Shown in pieces: positions 9,113-17,218 of a stretch of 64,000 nucleotides of DNA. Where the stretch lies: contig NZ_JACIJJ010000004.1 of assembly GCF_014199325.1 (NCBI RefSeq), forward strand, positions 124,001-188,000, given 5' to 3'. The notes under the pieces are model-generated. The model worked only from the letters and a program-made list of their open reading frames with translations, was not told the origin of the DNA and did not search any database. The first letter of the stretch is position 1. Each line of letters starts with the position of its first letter. The stretch comes from Sphingomonas yantingensis (GTDB lineage: Bacteria; Pseudomonadota; Alphaproteobacteria; Sphingomonadales; Sphingomonadaceae). Both the position numbers and the translations under genes were made by a program.

Positions 9113-10721
9113 TGCTGGGCTTTTCGATTGGTCGCCCGGCGCGCGCGCCCGGGTTACCACCCTTGCCGCCGGTTCCGCCGGTACGCCCCGAAACCGCCGC
9201 CTTGCTTGGACGAATGGCATCGCCGCCATCGCCGCCGCGCGCGCGCGTCATCGACACGCTGGTCGCGAGGCTGGTCGACAACGGTATCTGGTCCCGGATC
9301 GATCGGCTGCTGCTGTTCGCCGCGCATGACCCGCAGGCTGCGCTGCTCGACTGGAAGGGCGGGGCGGATGCCGCCATCGGCGGCGGCGCCCCCGTCTTGT
9401 CGCCGACCGGGGATATTGGGTGGACGGCCACGATGACTGGATCGACACGGGGTTCACCCCCGCCGCCGGGGTCCAGTTCCAGCAGAGTTCTGCGATGCTG
9501 GGCATATGGGCGCGCAAGGCCGATCGCAACGCCGTCGCACCGGTCGGTACCGTCACCGGCACTTCGGTATCGTTGAACCCACGCGGGGCCACCGATGCCA
9601 ATGCCGGGCGGCTGAACGGTAGCGCGGTGACCAGCGGCGGGAGCGTCGCCAGCGGCTATGGCTTCACCGCGATCGATCGGTCCGGCGCTGCGGTCGTGCG
9701 CCAGTTCATCGGCGGCGTGCAAAAGGGTGAGAATGGAAATGCTCCGGCAGCAGCGCGATCGACCGCGCGGGTCGGCATCGGCCGGGCGAACGGAGTGGCG
9801 GCGGACGGCCAATATTGCGCCTTTGTCGCTGGCGGGTCGCTGTCGGCGGCGCAGCACGGCGTCCTCCACGATGCATTGCAGGGCTATATGGATGCCTTGG
9901 GGGTGATGCCATTGCCGGTAGCGGTAGCGAAAGCGCGTAGCGCGGCGGCATGGACATCGCTTCCCGACGGATCGGCGCCGATCGTGGCCGGGCGCGGCAT
10001 GGCTGTGACCGGTCTAACCCGCGATCTGGCCGGGCGCTGGTATGTCGGCAACGGCCGCACGACCCGGCATCCGCTGCTATTCAGCCGGATGTCGCCTGAC
10101 CTCGCCGCGATCGAAGCAGAGTTCGACCTCACCCGCCTCGGCCTGTCGGTCGACATGGCAGGTTCGTGCCAGGGCATGACGCTGGACCGTAGCGACGGCA
10201 GCCTGTGGATCGTGGTCAAGCTGTCCGGCGCGTCGGGCAGTGATAGTCATCTGCTCCATTTCGACCCGGCGACCGACACGATGGCGGCTCCGCCGGTGCT
10301 GCTGTCCGCCGGCACCAACGGCGTCGCATGGGACCCGCACGCCGACTGCCTCTGGATGCTGAGAGACAGTAGCGAGTTGGTCGCCTGCGACCGTTCGGGC
10401 GCCATATTGTCGGCATCGACACCCATGCCCGCCAACAGCGATCAATGAATGATCGCCGCCACGGCGTCCGGCGATGTCATGCCCGGTGAGCTGCTGGTCA
10501 CGTCGGGCTTGAACGGCGCGTCAGGCACGATTCACCGATACCGGCGGCTGGATTACGGCGGGTGGGTACTGACCGCCATCGACACAATGTCCGGTGCGGA
10601 CGCGATCGAAGGGGTATGGATCGACCACACCGGCATCCGGGTCGGCAATGATGCTGCCACCCATTCTGGATCACCCCCGCTGAACCGAATCGGACACTAT
10701 CACGCCGGCGCACACGCCTGA
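9112..10721 (+). pseudogene. Phage-tail/spike-associated beta-propeller-like protein, frameshifted and interrupted
   Basis: The original reading frame starts at ATG 9112 and carries on to about 9393 (RIDRLLLFAAHDPQAALLDW). It then resumes one frame off at 9394-10448 (ADRGYWVDGHDDWIDTGF onwards) and, after an in-frame TGA at 10446-10448, continues to 10721 (GELLVTSGLNGASGTIHRY to SGSPPLNRIGHYHAG). A one-base deletion in the C5 run at 9389-9393 and a later nonsense change restore one protein of about 536 residues. The first part resembles proteins encoded next to spike base genes in sphingomonads; the second half has repeated strands like a beta-propeller. It might survive as a 342-residue fragment, but decay is the simpler reading. 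Confidence 0.7.
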
Positions 10722-11062
10722 GTCGGCAAAATGTTCCCAAAAAAACGCGGCACGCTGCCTGCGGCGAGCCGAAAATGGCAGACTGGCGCGCGGGCCAATC
10801 GTCTCATCGCGGGACGCATGGCGCTGCTGGCGAGGATAAGCAATGGCCTCGTACGACACGGGCCAGAGCGGCAAGCTAGTTCGACGGCGCTTAAGACAAA
10901 AAAGTCAAGAAAAAATGCTTAACGCCCCACTTACTGAGCGGCTTTATACTTACGGAACGCCGTAGAAGGTACCGATCCCGGTGGGGGCAGGGAAGCCGAA
11001 CACCCGTCGGGTGTTGCACACTCTGGCCTGCGGATATGAAATCATAGTTTCGCGAGGTTGAG
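10722..11062. promoter_or_regulatory. Intergenic leader of the secreted protein gene, A-tracts and an inverted repeat
   Basis: These 341 bases hold no convincing gene. Bases 10899-10916 carry two A6 tracts in an otherwise GC-rich genome, a possible curved or UP-type element. TATACT at 10945-10950 is the best -10 candidate, without a well-placed -35. AACACCC (10999-11005) and GGGTGTT (11009-11015) form a perfect seven-base inverted repeat around GTC, suitable as an operator or small 5' hairpin. GAGG at 11054-11057 is the ribosome site for the next gene. Confidence 0.45.
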
Positions 11063-12958
11063 ATGGCGATTAAGAGTGCGGCTGCGAATAACGAAGTTTT
11101 TCTTCAGGGGACCTATCTCGGCATCGGCATCAACGCCGATGGCACACTGGGCTCGACGAAAGCCGCGCCGACCGGTCTGGCGAGTGACACTGCGACAGGC
11201 CTCACGCGCGTCGGCATGATTGCCGATCTCGACGGCTTCGGCGTCGGCAACAAAATGGTTCTGAACGATGTCCTGCTCCAGGGGCGGGCAATCGAAGGCT
11301 TCAACATCGGTTACAAGACCGGTGGCAAGACTTTTGTCCAGAGCAATCTTCTTCTGACCGGCTACTCGGAAGTCGACGGCACGCTGACCAATACGTCGGA
11401 GAAGGGCGTCGCATCGGCTAGCTGGAACGGCCAGACCACGGAAAAGCTGGCAGTTTCGCAAAAGATTTCCCTGGCGGACGATGCGAAGTACATTCGCATC
11501 GACGTGACGCTGACCAACCAGTCGGGTGCGGCGATGAACGACGTGCGCTATATGCGCTCGTTCGACCCCGATCAGTCGGACAAATATGCCACGACAAACA
11601 AGATCGAGAGCCAGGGCGTGGAGGGAGCGCTGGTGTCGGCGTATCTGAATGCGACCAATCCGTTCTTTCTCTATTCCAACGATGACCGCGCGGTCGCGTC
11701 ATTCTACGGCTTCGTCAACACCGATCCCTACGCCGCCGCCGCCTATGACAAGGCGCAGGCAAAGGGCTACACCGCGAAGGCGGATCAGACACTGAACCTG
11801 ACCTTCGGTTTGGGCACGCTGGGTGCGGGCGCATCGACCACGATCACCCTGTACATGGGGGTCACCGACAATCTGAAGGCAACCATCGCCCAGATCGATT
11901 CCCGCGAAGGCGCGACCACCCCGCCGCGGCCCGTCGTCAACGACGCGCCCGACGCGGTGAACGACAGCTTTTCCCTCAAGCAGGACGCCAGCGTCACGGG
12001 CAACGTGCTGGCCAACGACAGGGACGCCAATGGCGACGCGCTCACCGCCCTGCTCAAGTCGGGTCCGGCCAACGGCACGGTCAGCTTTTCGGCCGACGGC
12101 AGCTTTGTCTACACCGCAAAGGCCGGTTTCAGCGGCACTGACAGCTTCAGCTATACCGCGTCGGACGGTAAGGCGACTGACGTCGCTACGGTCACGCTGA
12201 GCATCGAAGCTGCCCCGGTCGTGCCGCCGGTCGTCGTGCCGCCGGTCGTTACCGACCTGGCGGGCCGAGCGGGGACCGTCGTCGGCACCTCGTCGGCGAG
12301 CGAGACGCTGAGCGGCAAGGTGGGGGCCAACAGCTTCTTCTTCGATGAGGGCGTCACCGGCAACGATCGGATCGTGAACTTCGAGAAGAACGACGTTCTC
12401 GTCTTCGACAAGATGCTGTACGACGGCAACAAGGACGGTATCATTGCGCTTTCGGGCAACGTGGTGTCGATCGATGCGCCCAAGAGCGGCGACATGCTGA
12501 AGATCGACGGGGTGAGCGCGCTGCGGTTCCTGGGCATCGACGATGCCGGCCATGCCGTCTACGGCGATGCCAGCGTGCGGCCGCGCGGTGCCAAGGAAAG
12601 CACCCTGGCCGACAACACATTCAGCGGCGACAAGGGCGACAAGAAGAAGGACGTGTTTTTCTTCGACACCGCGCTGGGTGCCGATCTGGGCAGCGATACC
12701 ATCAACCTGTTCGGTAAGCGCGACCTGATCGCGACCACGACCAAGCTGGCCGATGGCAACAACGACGGCATCGTAACCGGTGACGGCGGCCTGTTTGCCC
12801 TGGGCGACGGTCTCGGCAGCATTGCGCTGAAGGGAAGTGCCGGCGCGGCAGTGTCGTCGATCGAGTTCGACGGTACGGTCGTTCGCGACAACGTCACCTA
12901 TTATGTCTACTCGCTGGTCGGATCAACCGGCACCGATGCGAGCGATCTGGGCTTCTGA
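11063..12958 (+). CDS. Putative type I secretion substrate with cadherin-like domain and duplicated calcium-type module
   Basis: A 631-residue acidic protein, low in Cys and with no signal peptide, as expected for type I secretion. Residues 1-290 form a beta-rich unknown domain. Residues about 293-380 are a VCBS/cadherin-like repeat (NDAPDAVNDSFSLKQD, GNVLANDRDANGD, FVYTAKAGFSGTDSFSY). A Pro/Val linker follows. Two related modules start with FFFD and contain DGNKDGI and DGNNDGI, calcium-loop-like segments. The end, TDASDLGF, is a plausible C-terminal secretion signal. The nearby ABC-HlyD-TolC set is the obvious exporter. A surface adhesin or surface-layer-type protein is the likely role (inference); no enzyme motif is seen. 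Confidence 0.8.
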   Translation: MAIKSAAANNEVFLQGTYLGIGINADGTLGSTKAAPTGLASDTATGLTRVGMIADLDGFGVGNKMVLNDVLLQGRAIEGFNIGYKTGGKTFVQSNLLLTGYSEVDGTLTNTSEKGVASASWNGQTTEKLAVSQKISLADDAKYIRIDVTLTNQSGAAMNDVRYMRSFDPDQSDKYATTNKIESQGVEGALVSAYLNATNPFFLYSNDDRAVASFYGFVNTDPYAAAAYDKAQAKGYTAKADQTLNLTFGLGTLGAGASTTITLYMGVTDNLKATIAQIDSREGATTPPRPVVNDAPDAVNDSFSLKQDASVTGNVLANDRDANGDALTALLKSGPANGTVSFSADGSFVYTAKAGFSGTDSFSYTASDGKATDVATVTLSIEAAPVVPPVVVPPVVTDLAGRAGTVVGTSSASETLSGKVGANSFFFDEGVTGNDRIVNFEKNDVLVFDKMLYDGNKDGIIALSGNVVSIDAPKSGDMLKIDGVSALRFLGIDDAGHAVYGDASVRPRGAKESTLADNTFSGDKGDKKKDVFFFDTALGADLGSDTINLFGKRDLIATTTKLADGNNDGIVTGDGGLFALGDGLGSIALKGSAGAAVSSIEFDGTVVRDNVTYYVYSLVGSTGTDASDLGF

Positions 12959-12971
12959 TCGGCCCATCGAA

Positions 12972-13032
12972 CCTTGCGCGATCGCGCAAGGCGGCAACGA
13001 GTACGCCCCGTCCTGTCGCCAGGGCGGGGCGT
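12972..13032 (+). terminator. Tandem palindrome and hairpin after the secreted protein gene
   Basis: Bases 12972-12991 are a perfect 20-base palindrome centred on GATC. Eleven bases later ACGCCCCG (13003-13010) pairs exactly with CGGGGCGT (13025-13032). The pair lies between two convergent genes and could end transcription from both sides, though there is only a weak T-rich end on either strand. Confidence 0.55.
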
Positions 13033-13055
13033 AATCGTTGGTCGCCGTTGGGCCG

Positions 13056-13634
13056 TCACGGCAGCAGGCGGGCCGGCACGCCGACCGCGGTACGGCCGGC
13101 CGGAACATCCTTGAGCACCACCGCATTCGCGCCGATACAGGCTCCGTCGCCGACCTCGACCGCACCCAGGAGCTTGGCCCCGGCGAACACCACCACATCG
13201 TGGCCGATCACGGGATACCGGTCGGCCGCAAAATCGCCGCGTCGGGCGCCGCCCAACGTTACCTGGTGATAGAGCACGCAGTTGCGCCCGATCCGCGCAC
13301 CGGCGCCGATCACGACCCCTTGAGGGTGTGGCAGCTTCAACCCCGGTCCGATCCGGGCGCCCACCTGCAGGAAACATCCATATTCGCGGGATAGTCGTCG
13401 CCGCGCCCAGTCGCGGAACCGCCGCCGCCGCGGCCGATCAAAATGCTGCGCCAACCGGATCAGCACCATGGGCCGGTGGCGCCCGCCATGGGCATGTAGC
13501 AGCCATAGTGCGCGCAGAATGGTCATCGGCCGCGCGGCGCCATAGACGTCCAACGCCAGCGCTTCGAAGGGCGAAACATCCTTCTCGCTGGTCTTGTCGA
13601 CCTGCCCACACGTCGCCATGCCGCCCCGCTCCAT
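13056..13634 (-). CDS. Serine acetyltransferase-like hexapeptide acyltransferase
   Basis: A left-handed beta-helix acyltransferase, probably acetylating a sugar or serine with acetyl-CoA. The reading frame is open for much longer upstream, but family similarity starts only near SPFEALALDVYGAARP, so ATG 13634 is chosen (192 residues; ATG 13619 is also possible). The C-terminal half holds the hexapeptide repeats and the usual pattern of this group: LKLPHPQGVVIGAGARIG, a histidine in YHQVTLGG, and ACIGANAVVLKDVPAG. CysE is about 270 residues with a longer helical N-terminus, so a WcaB-like polysaccharide acetyltransferase is at least as likely. It faces the secreted protein gene. Confidence 0.72.
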   Translation of the reverse strand: MERGGMATCGQVDKTSEKDVSPFEALALDVYGAARPMTILRALWLLHAHGGRHRPMVLIRLAQHFDRPRRRRFRDWARRRLSREYGCFLQVGARIGPGLKLPHPQGVVIGAGARIGRNCVLYHQVTLGGARRGDFAADRYPVIGHDVVVFAGAKLLGAVEVGDGACIGANAVVLKDVPAGRTAVGVPARLLP

Positions 13635-14599
13635 CCTGTCCAGAATGGTCCTATTTCGATTCGACAACATCGCCAAGGCCCATGAGCCGGTCCGAACGCC
13701 GCACAGCACCGTCGATGATTCATTCCGTTCCCGCAGCGCCTCGAACGCCCGCACCACCGGACGCCGCGCCGCGACCTGTCCCACTGGCACGATGTCGCTG
13801 CCGCCGCGTCGAGGTTTCCGGCAATCGCGCCGAATACTGAAAGCTGGTGCCCGAGAAGTGACGTGGCGCATCGCTGCCTTCACCGACGCGAAGCAAATCG
13901 CCAGCCTTCGCGCAACGGTAACGTCAGGGAGACGCCGTTGGATGAAACGGACGATGCGTGGTCGTTTCTCCTGGCGCCGATCGTGTCCGGCGTCGATGGA
14001 CGCTGCTTGGCCCGAGCGACATCGAGAACGCCCGGGCTGCGATTGGTACTTCGCATGGCGGCGTGCTGCATCGCCGAATGCGCCGCGATCAGCAATATGT
14101 GGGACGCACGTGCCACTATCATGCGGCTGCTGCCCCTTCAAGGCGCGGATCAGCATCGGATAGGCGGGGAAGCGATCCTCCCGTGACTCCGGCGGACATA
14201 CTGGTTTCGCCGGTGATGGGTCGCCGGGCTTGCGCAGACATCAAATGCCCTTGCGCTGAATGTGTCTAGATGACGTTGCATATTCTTGAACGTCGCCTGC
14301 CTTGCCCTCGCTGGCGTCGTCCATCCCCACTCTGCAGGACCAATTCGACCCTGGACCGGGGCGCAAAAACACCAAGCGCCTCGCACTCATCGCTCCCGAA
14401 GGGGCGACGAAAGGGCCGACTACCGGTCTGGACCCGCCGGTCGCGCCACCTGTCCGCCCCATATGCCGGACGCCTTCGGGTCGGAGATCGAAGCGTCGGC
14501 GACTGTGAACACGACGTTTGGGCGCGAGCCATCGCCGAACTTTGCAGAAGCCGATCCTTTACCGGGCTTCCGACCCGGCATGCGTCCCGCGATGAGGCT
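13635..14599. other. About 965 bases with no supportable gene
   Basis: Several overlapping open frames exist on both strands, the longest about 220 codons, but none has a recognisable motif, a good ribosome site or sensible amino-acid composition (they are Arg/Pro/Ala-rich as chance frames are in GC-rich DNA). No RNA gene or clear repeat was recognised. The stretch separates the accessory surface block from housekeeping genes, so it may be degraded DNA at an insertion boundary (inference). Confidence 0.45.
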
Positions 14600-14872
14600 T
14601 CAGGCCGTTGCGGTGTTGGCTACGCCGCCGGCCAGCCTCGCCTCCAGCGCATCAATGCGCGCCTTGAGGGCGTCGTTCTCGTCGCGGGCGGCGGCGGCCA
14701 TTGCTTTCACCGCCTCGAACTCGTCGCGCGACACGAAGTCGAGTCCGCCGATCCACTCGCGCGCTCGCTCCCGCGCGGCCGACTCGGCCTCGCGGCCCAT
14801 GCCGGCGATGGTACCGGCGGCGCCGTTCAGGATCTTGGCGAAGTCGTCGAACAGGCGATTTTCGGTCTGCAT
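14600..14872 (-). CDS. ubiK: UbiK-type accessory factor (YqiC/BMFP family)
   Basis: A 90-residue protein: an amphipathic N-terminal helix (MQTENRLFDDFAKILNG) followed by a long C-terminal coiled coil with heptads (DEFEAVKAMAAAARDENDALKARIDALEARL). This is the hallmark of the YqiC/BMFP family, in which UbiK aids ubiquinone biosynthesis by helping the Ubi enzymes at the membrane. The family assignment is firm; the ubiquinone role is carried over from enterobacteria. It follows the TspO gene on the same strand after about 20 bases. The open frame extends far upstream, but that part overlaps tspO and tlyA and is not coding in this frame. Confidence 0.85.
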   Translation of the reverse strand: MQTENRLFDDFAKILNGAAGTIAGMGREAESAARERAREWIGGLDFVSRDEFEAVKAMAAAARDENDALKARIDALEARLAGGVANTATA

Positions 14873-14892
14873 GGCGTCAATAATCCGGTTGT

Positions 14893-15453
14893 TCAGAGCT
14901 GAATCTGGGTGGTGCTGCCCGAGGGCACAAGGGTTTCGCCGTCTGGATTGAGGCGATCGATCTCGAAAGCGAGGATGGAGGCGAACGTGAGCCAGGCGAG
15001 ATAGGGGACCATCAGCCACGCCGCCTGCCGACGGACGCGCGCAAGGGCGAAGGTGGTGGCGATCGCGAGCGCGAGTATGACGATGATCTCGACAGCGGCG
15101 AAGCTGACTAGATGCATCCCGAAAAAGACGATCGACCAGGTGAGGTTGACGAGTAGTTGCGCGACGAACAGCGCGATCGCGATCCCGCGCCCCTTCGCGC
15201 CGCGCGCGTTGAGGATCATTGCGATCGCGACGCCCATCAGGATGTAGAGGATCGACCAGACGACCGGAAACGCCCAGCCCGGCGGTTGCCAGCTCGGCTT
15301 CGACAACGCCTGATACCAGGGATTGGCATCGCCCGAGGGAACCACGGCACCAGCCGCGAAGCCCAGAAAAAGCACCAGCGGCACCGTCACGAACGCCCAG
15401 CGGGCGAACGACCAGCGCAATTGTCCCTTCGAGGCGATCTCGCGCATTCCCAT
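14893..15453 (-). CDS. tspO: TspO/MBR family membrane protein
   Basis: An inner- or outer-membrane five-helix protein that binds porphyrins and related tetrapyrroles; in photosynthetic relatives it tunes pigment gene expression. The 186-residue product has the family core NPWYQALSKPSWQPPGWAF (44-62) and PYLAWLTFAS (150-159), close to the cholesterol/porphyrin-binding segment of the family, with five hydrophobic stretches. A second ATG two codons in (15447) could be the real start. It precedes ubiK on the same strand. Confidence 0.9.
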   Translation of the reverse strand: MGMREIASKGQLRWSFARWAFVTVPLVLFLGFAAGAVVPSGDANPWYQALSKPSWQPPGWAFPVVWSILYILMGVAIAMILNARGAKGRGIAIALFVAQLLVNLTWSIVFFGMHLVSFAAVEIIVILALAIATTFALARVRRQAAWLMVPYLAWLTFASILAFEIDRLNPDGETLVPSGSTTQIQL

Positions 15454-15513
15454 CCTTTGCTTCTCGGGTCGATCCGGATTGGCGCCAAGCCGTAGCGGGG
15501 CGGGCGGCGGGCA

Positions 15514-16263
15514 TCAATCGGGCGTGTCGTTGCCCCGGCGTGCCGAAATCAGAAACTCGACATTGCCCTCCGGCCCGGTGATCGGACTTTGCGTTACGCC
15601 CTCGACGGTCCAGCCGATCCCGGTCAGCCAGGCGGCGACCTCGCGACAGACACGCTCGTGGACCGAGGGATCGCGAACGACACCGCCCTTGCCGACCTCC
15701 TCTCGCCCCGCCTCGAACTGCGGCTTGATGAGCGCGAGCAGGCGCCCGCCGGGACGGACGAAGGTCAGCGGGCGTTCGAGGACCTTGGCAAGACCGATGA
15801 AGCTGGCATCGCAGACGACGAGGTCGATCGGCTCGGGGATGTGCGCGTCGGTGAGGATGCGTGCGCTCGTCTGTTCGTGGACGACGACCCGATCGTCCTG
15901 CCGCAGCTTCCACGCCAGCTGGTTCGTACCCGAATCCACGGCATAAACGCGCGCCGCGCCGCGGGTGAGCAGCACGTCGGTAAAGCCGCCGGTCGAGGAA
16001 CCGACGTCGATTGCGACCGCGTCCACGACCTCGATACCGAACGCCGTCAGCGCATGATCGAGCTTGATCCCCCCGCGCGAGACCCATGGGTGGTCGCGCC
16101 CGCGCACCTCGATCGCGGCGTCGTCGGGCAGGGCGGTGCCGGGCTTGTCGAGCTTCTTCTCGCCCGAGAAGACGAGGCCCGCCATCACCAGCGCCTGTGC
16201 GCGCGTCCGGCTTTCGGCGAGGCCGCGGTCGACGATGAGCTGGTCGAGACGCTTTTTGGGCAT
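15514..16263 (-). CDS. tlyA: TlyA family rRNA 2'-O-methyltransferase / hemolysin-like
   Basis: Methylates cytidine 2'-hydroxyls in ribosomal RNA (known from mycobacterial TlyA). The 249-residue product has an N-terminal S4 RNA-binding domain (residues 3-60, KKRLDQLIVDRGLAESRTRAQ) and an FtsJ-like domain with the SAM motif DVGSSTGGF (86-94), VDSGTNQL and a catalytic-site lysine pattern in ALIKPQFEAGR. Length and order of domains are standard. In sphingomonads and other alphaproteobacteria this gene is often near dxs; here dxs is about 18 kb away. Confidence 0.9.
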   Translation of the reverse strand: MPKKRLDQLIVDRGLAESRTRAQALVMAGLVFSGEKKLDKPGTALPDDAAIEVRGRDHPWVSRGGIKLDHALTAFGIEVVDAVAIDVGSSTGGFTDVLLTRGAARVYAVDSGTNQLAWKLRQDDRVVVHEQTSARILTDAHIPEPIDLVVCDASFIGLAKVLERPLTFVRPGGRLLALIKPQFEAGREEVGKGGVVRDPSVHERVCREVAAWLTGIGWTVEGVTQSPITGPEGNVEFLISARRGNDTPD

Positions 16264-16441
16264 GGCCCCGCCTAGCGACGAACCGCTCGGCGCAAAAGCC
16301 CCGCCGCCGATTGGGAACCTATTGCATACCCGGAGAGTAGGAATTAAATCATGAAGTGACGAGGGCGGTGGCCCGCCGGCCGTACCCCTAGAGCGACTTT
16401 TCGGGCGCCGTCCCCGTCACCTGATCCAAAGGAGAGCGGCC

Positions 16442-17107
16442 ATGACGATCTTCTCCGAAAGCCCCGCACGGCCCGTGGTGCTGACGGTGCCCGGCCTCGG
16501 CAGCTCGGGACCCAGCCACTGGCAAAGCCTGTGGGAGGATGCGCTGCCCGATACCCAGCGCGTCGAATTGGGCATGTGGAACAAACCGCATCGCAACGCC
16601 TGGGTGACGAAGCTCGACCAGGCGATCCGCACGACGCGCGCGCCGGTGGTGCTGGTGGCGCACAGCCTCGGCTGCCTTGCGGTCGCGTGGTGGGCGGCGC
16701 TGTCGCCGCAGCCCTATGGCTGGCCGGTCGCTGGGGCGCTACTGGTGGCGCCCGCCGACGTCGATCGCGCCGATGTCCATCCCGACATCGCCGCATTCAA
16801 GCCGTCGCCGCGCCAGTTGCTGCCGTTCCCGTCGATCCTCGTCGCCTCCACCGACGATCCGTGGATCGAGATCGAGAAGGCGCGCAGCCTCGCCGCGCAA
16901 TGGGGCAGCCATTTCGTCGATGCCGGCGCGCAGGGGCACCTCAATGCCGCGAGCGGCATCGGCAGCTGGATCGAGGGACAGGACCTGCTCGAACGGCTGA
17001 TCGACGCCTCCACCGACCGCCGCGGCCAGCCGCGGACGGCAGGCGAGGCGCGGCAGGTGCTGGCGATCAACGCGACCGAAGCGGCGGAACGACATTACCT
17101 GAGGTAA
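16442..17107 (+). CDS. RBBP9/YdeN family alpha/beta hydrolase
   Basis: A small cytoplasmic serine hydrolase of unknown substrate. The 221-residue chain starts with the family pattern VLTVPGLGSSGPSHWQSLWE, has the nucleophile in VAHSLG (Ser75), an acid in STDDPWI (Asp138/139) and the histidine in GAQGHLNAASG (His166), so the triad is complete. It starts just after a GGAG ribosome site. The last 35 residues are beyond the core fold and not conserved in memory. It is followed by a REP-like palindrome. Confidence 0.85.
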   Translation: MTIFSESPARPVVLTVPGLGSSGPSHWQSLWEDALPDTQRVELGMWNKPHRNAWVTKLDQAIRTTRAPVVLVAHSLGCLAVAWWAALSPQPYGWPVAGALLVAPADVDRADVHPDIAAFKPSPRQLLPFPSILVASTDDPWIEIEKARSLAAQWGSHFVDAGAQGHLNAASGIGSWIEGQDLLERLIDASTDRRGQPRTAGEARQVLAINATEAAERHYLR

Positions 17108-17113
17108 GATCAT

Positions 17114-17207
17114 CGTCATCCCGGACTTGATCCGGGATCCCGCTTCTTCTTCTTGCCGGACCGAAGAAATAAGAAGCGGGACCCCGGCTCGGTGGCCGGG
17201 GTCACGA
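17114..17207. repeat. REP-like palindromic element, copy 1
   Basis: ATCCCGGA (17117-17124) pairs with TCCGGGAT (17130-17137) over a five-base loop. TCCCGCTTCTT (17137-17147) pairs with AAGAAGCGGGA (17171-17181), and inside lies ACCCCGG (17181-17187) with CCGGGGT (17196-17202). Bases 17114-17147 match 35744-35777 in reverse orientation at 33 of 34 positions. Such extragenic palindromes between convergent genes (here hydrolase and nadE) are typical dispersed elements in sphingomonads. Confidence 0.8.
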
Positions 17208-17218
17208 CTTGGCTGGCG

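Noticed and set aside
8846..10721. A prophage or gene transfer agent cluster
   Set aside because: Only the spike base and one companion gene are present; no head, tail tube, terminase, integrase or lysis genes are nearby.
13863..14186. Short coding frames in the gap after the acetyltransferase
   Set aside because: Arg/Cys/His-rich composition, overlapping frames on both strands and no ribosome sites.
14286..14951. Plus-strand frame of 221 codons overlapping ubiK and the gap
   Set aside because: Overlaps well supported ubiK and tspO in antisense and has no family similarity.
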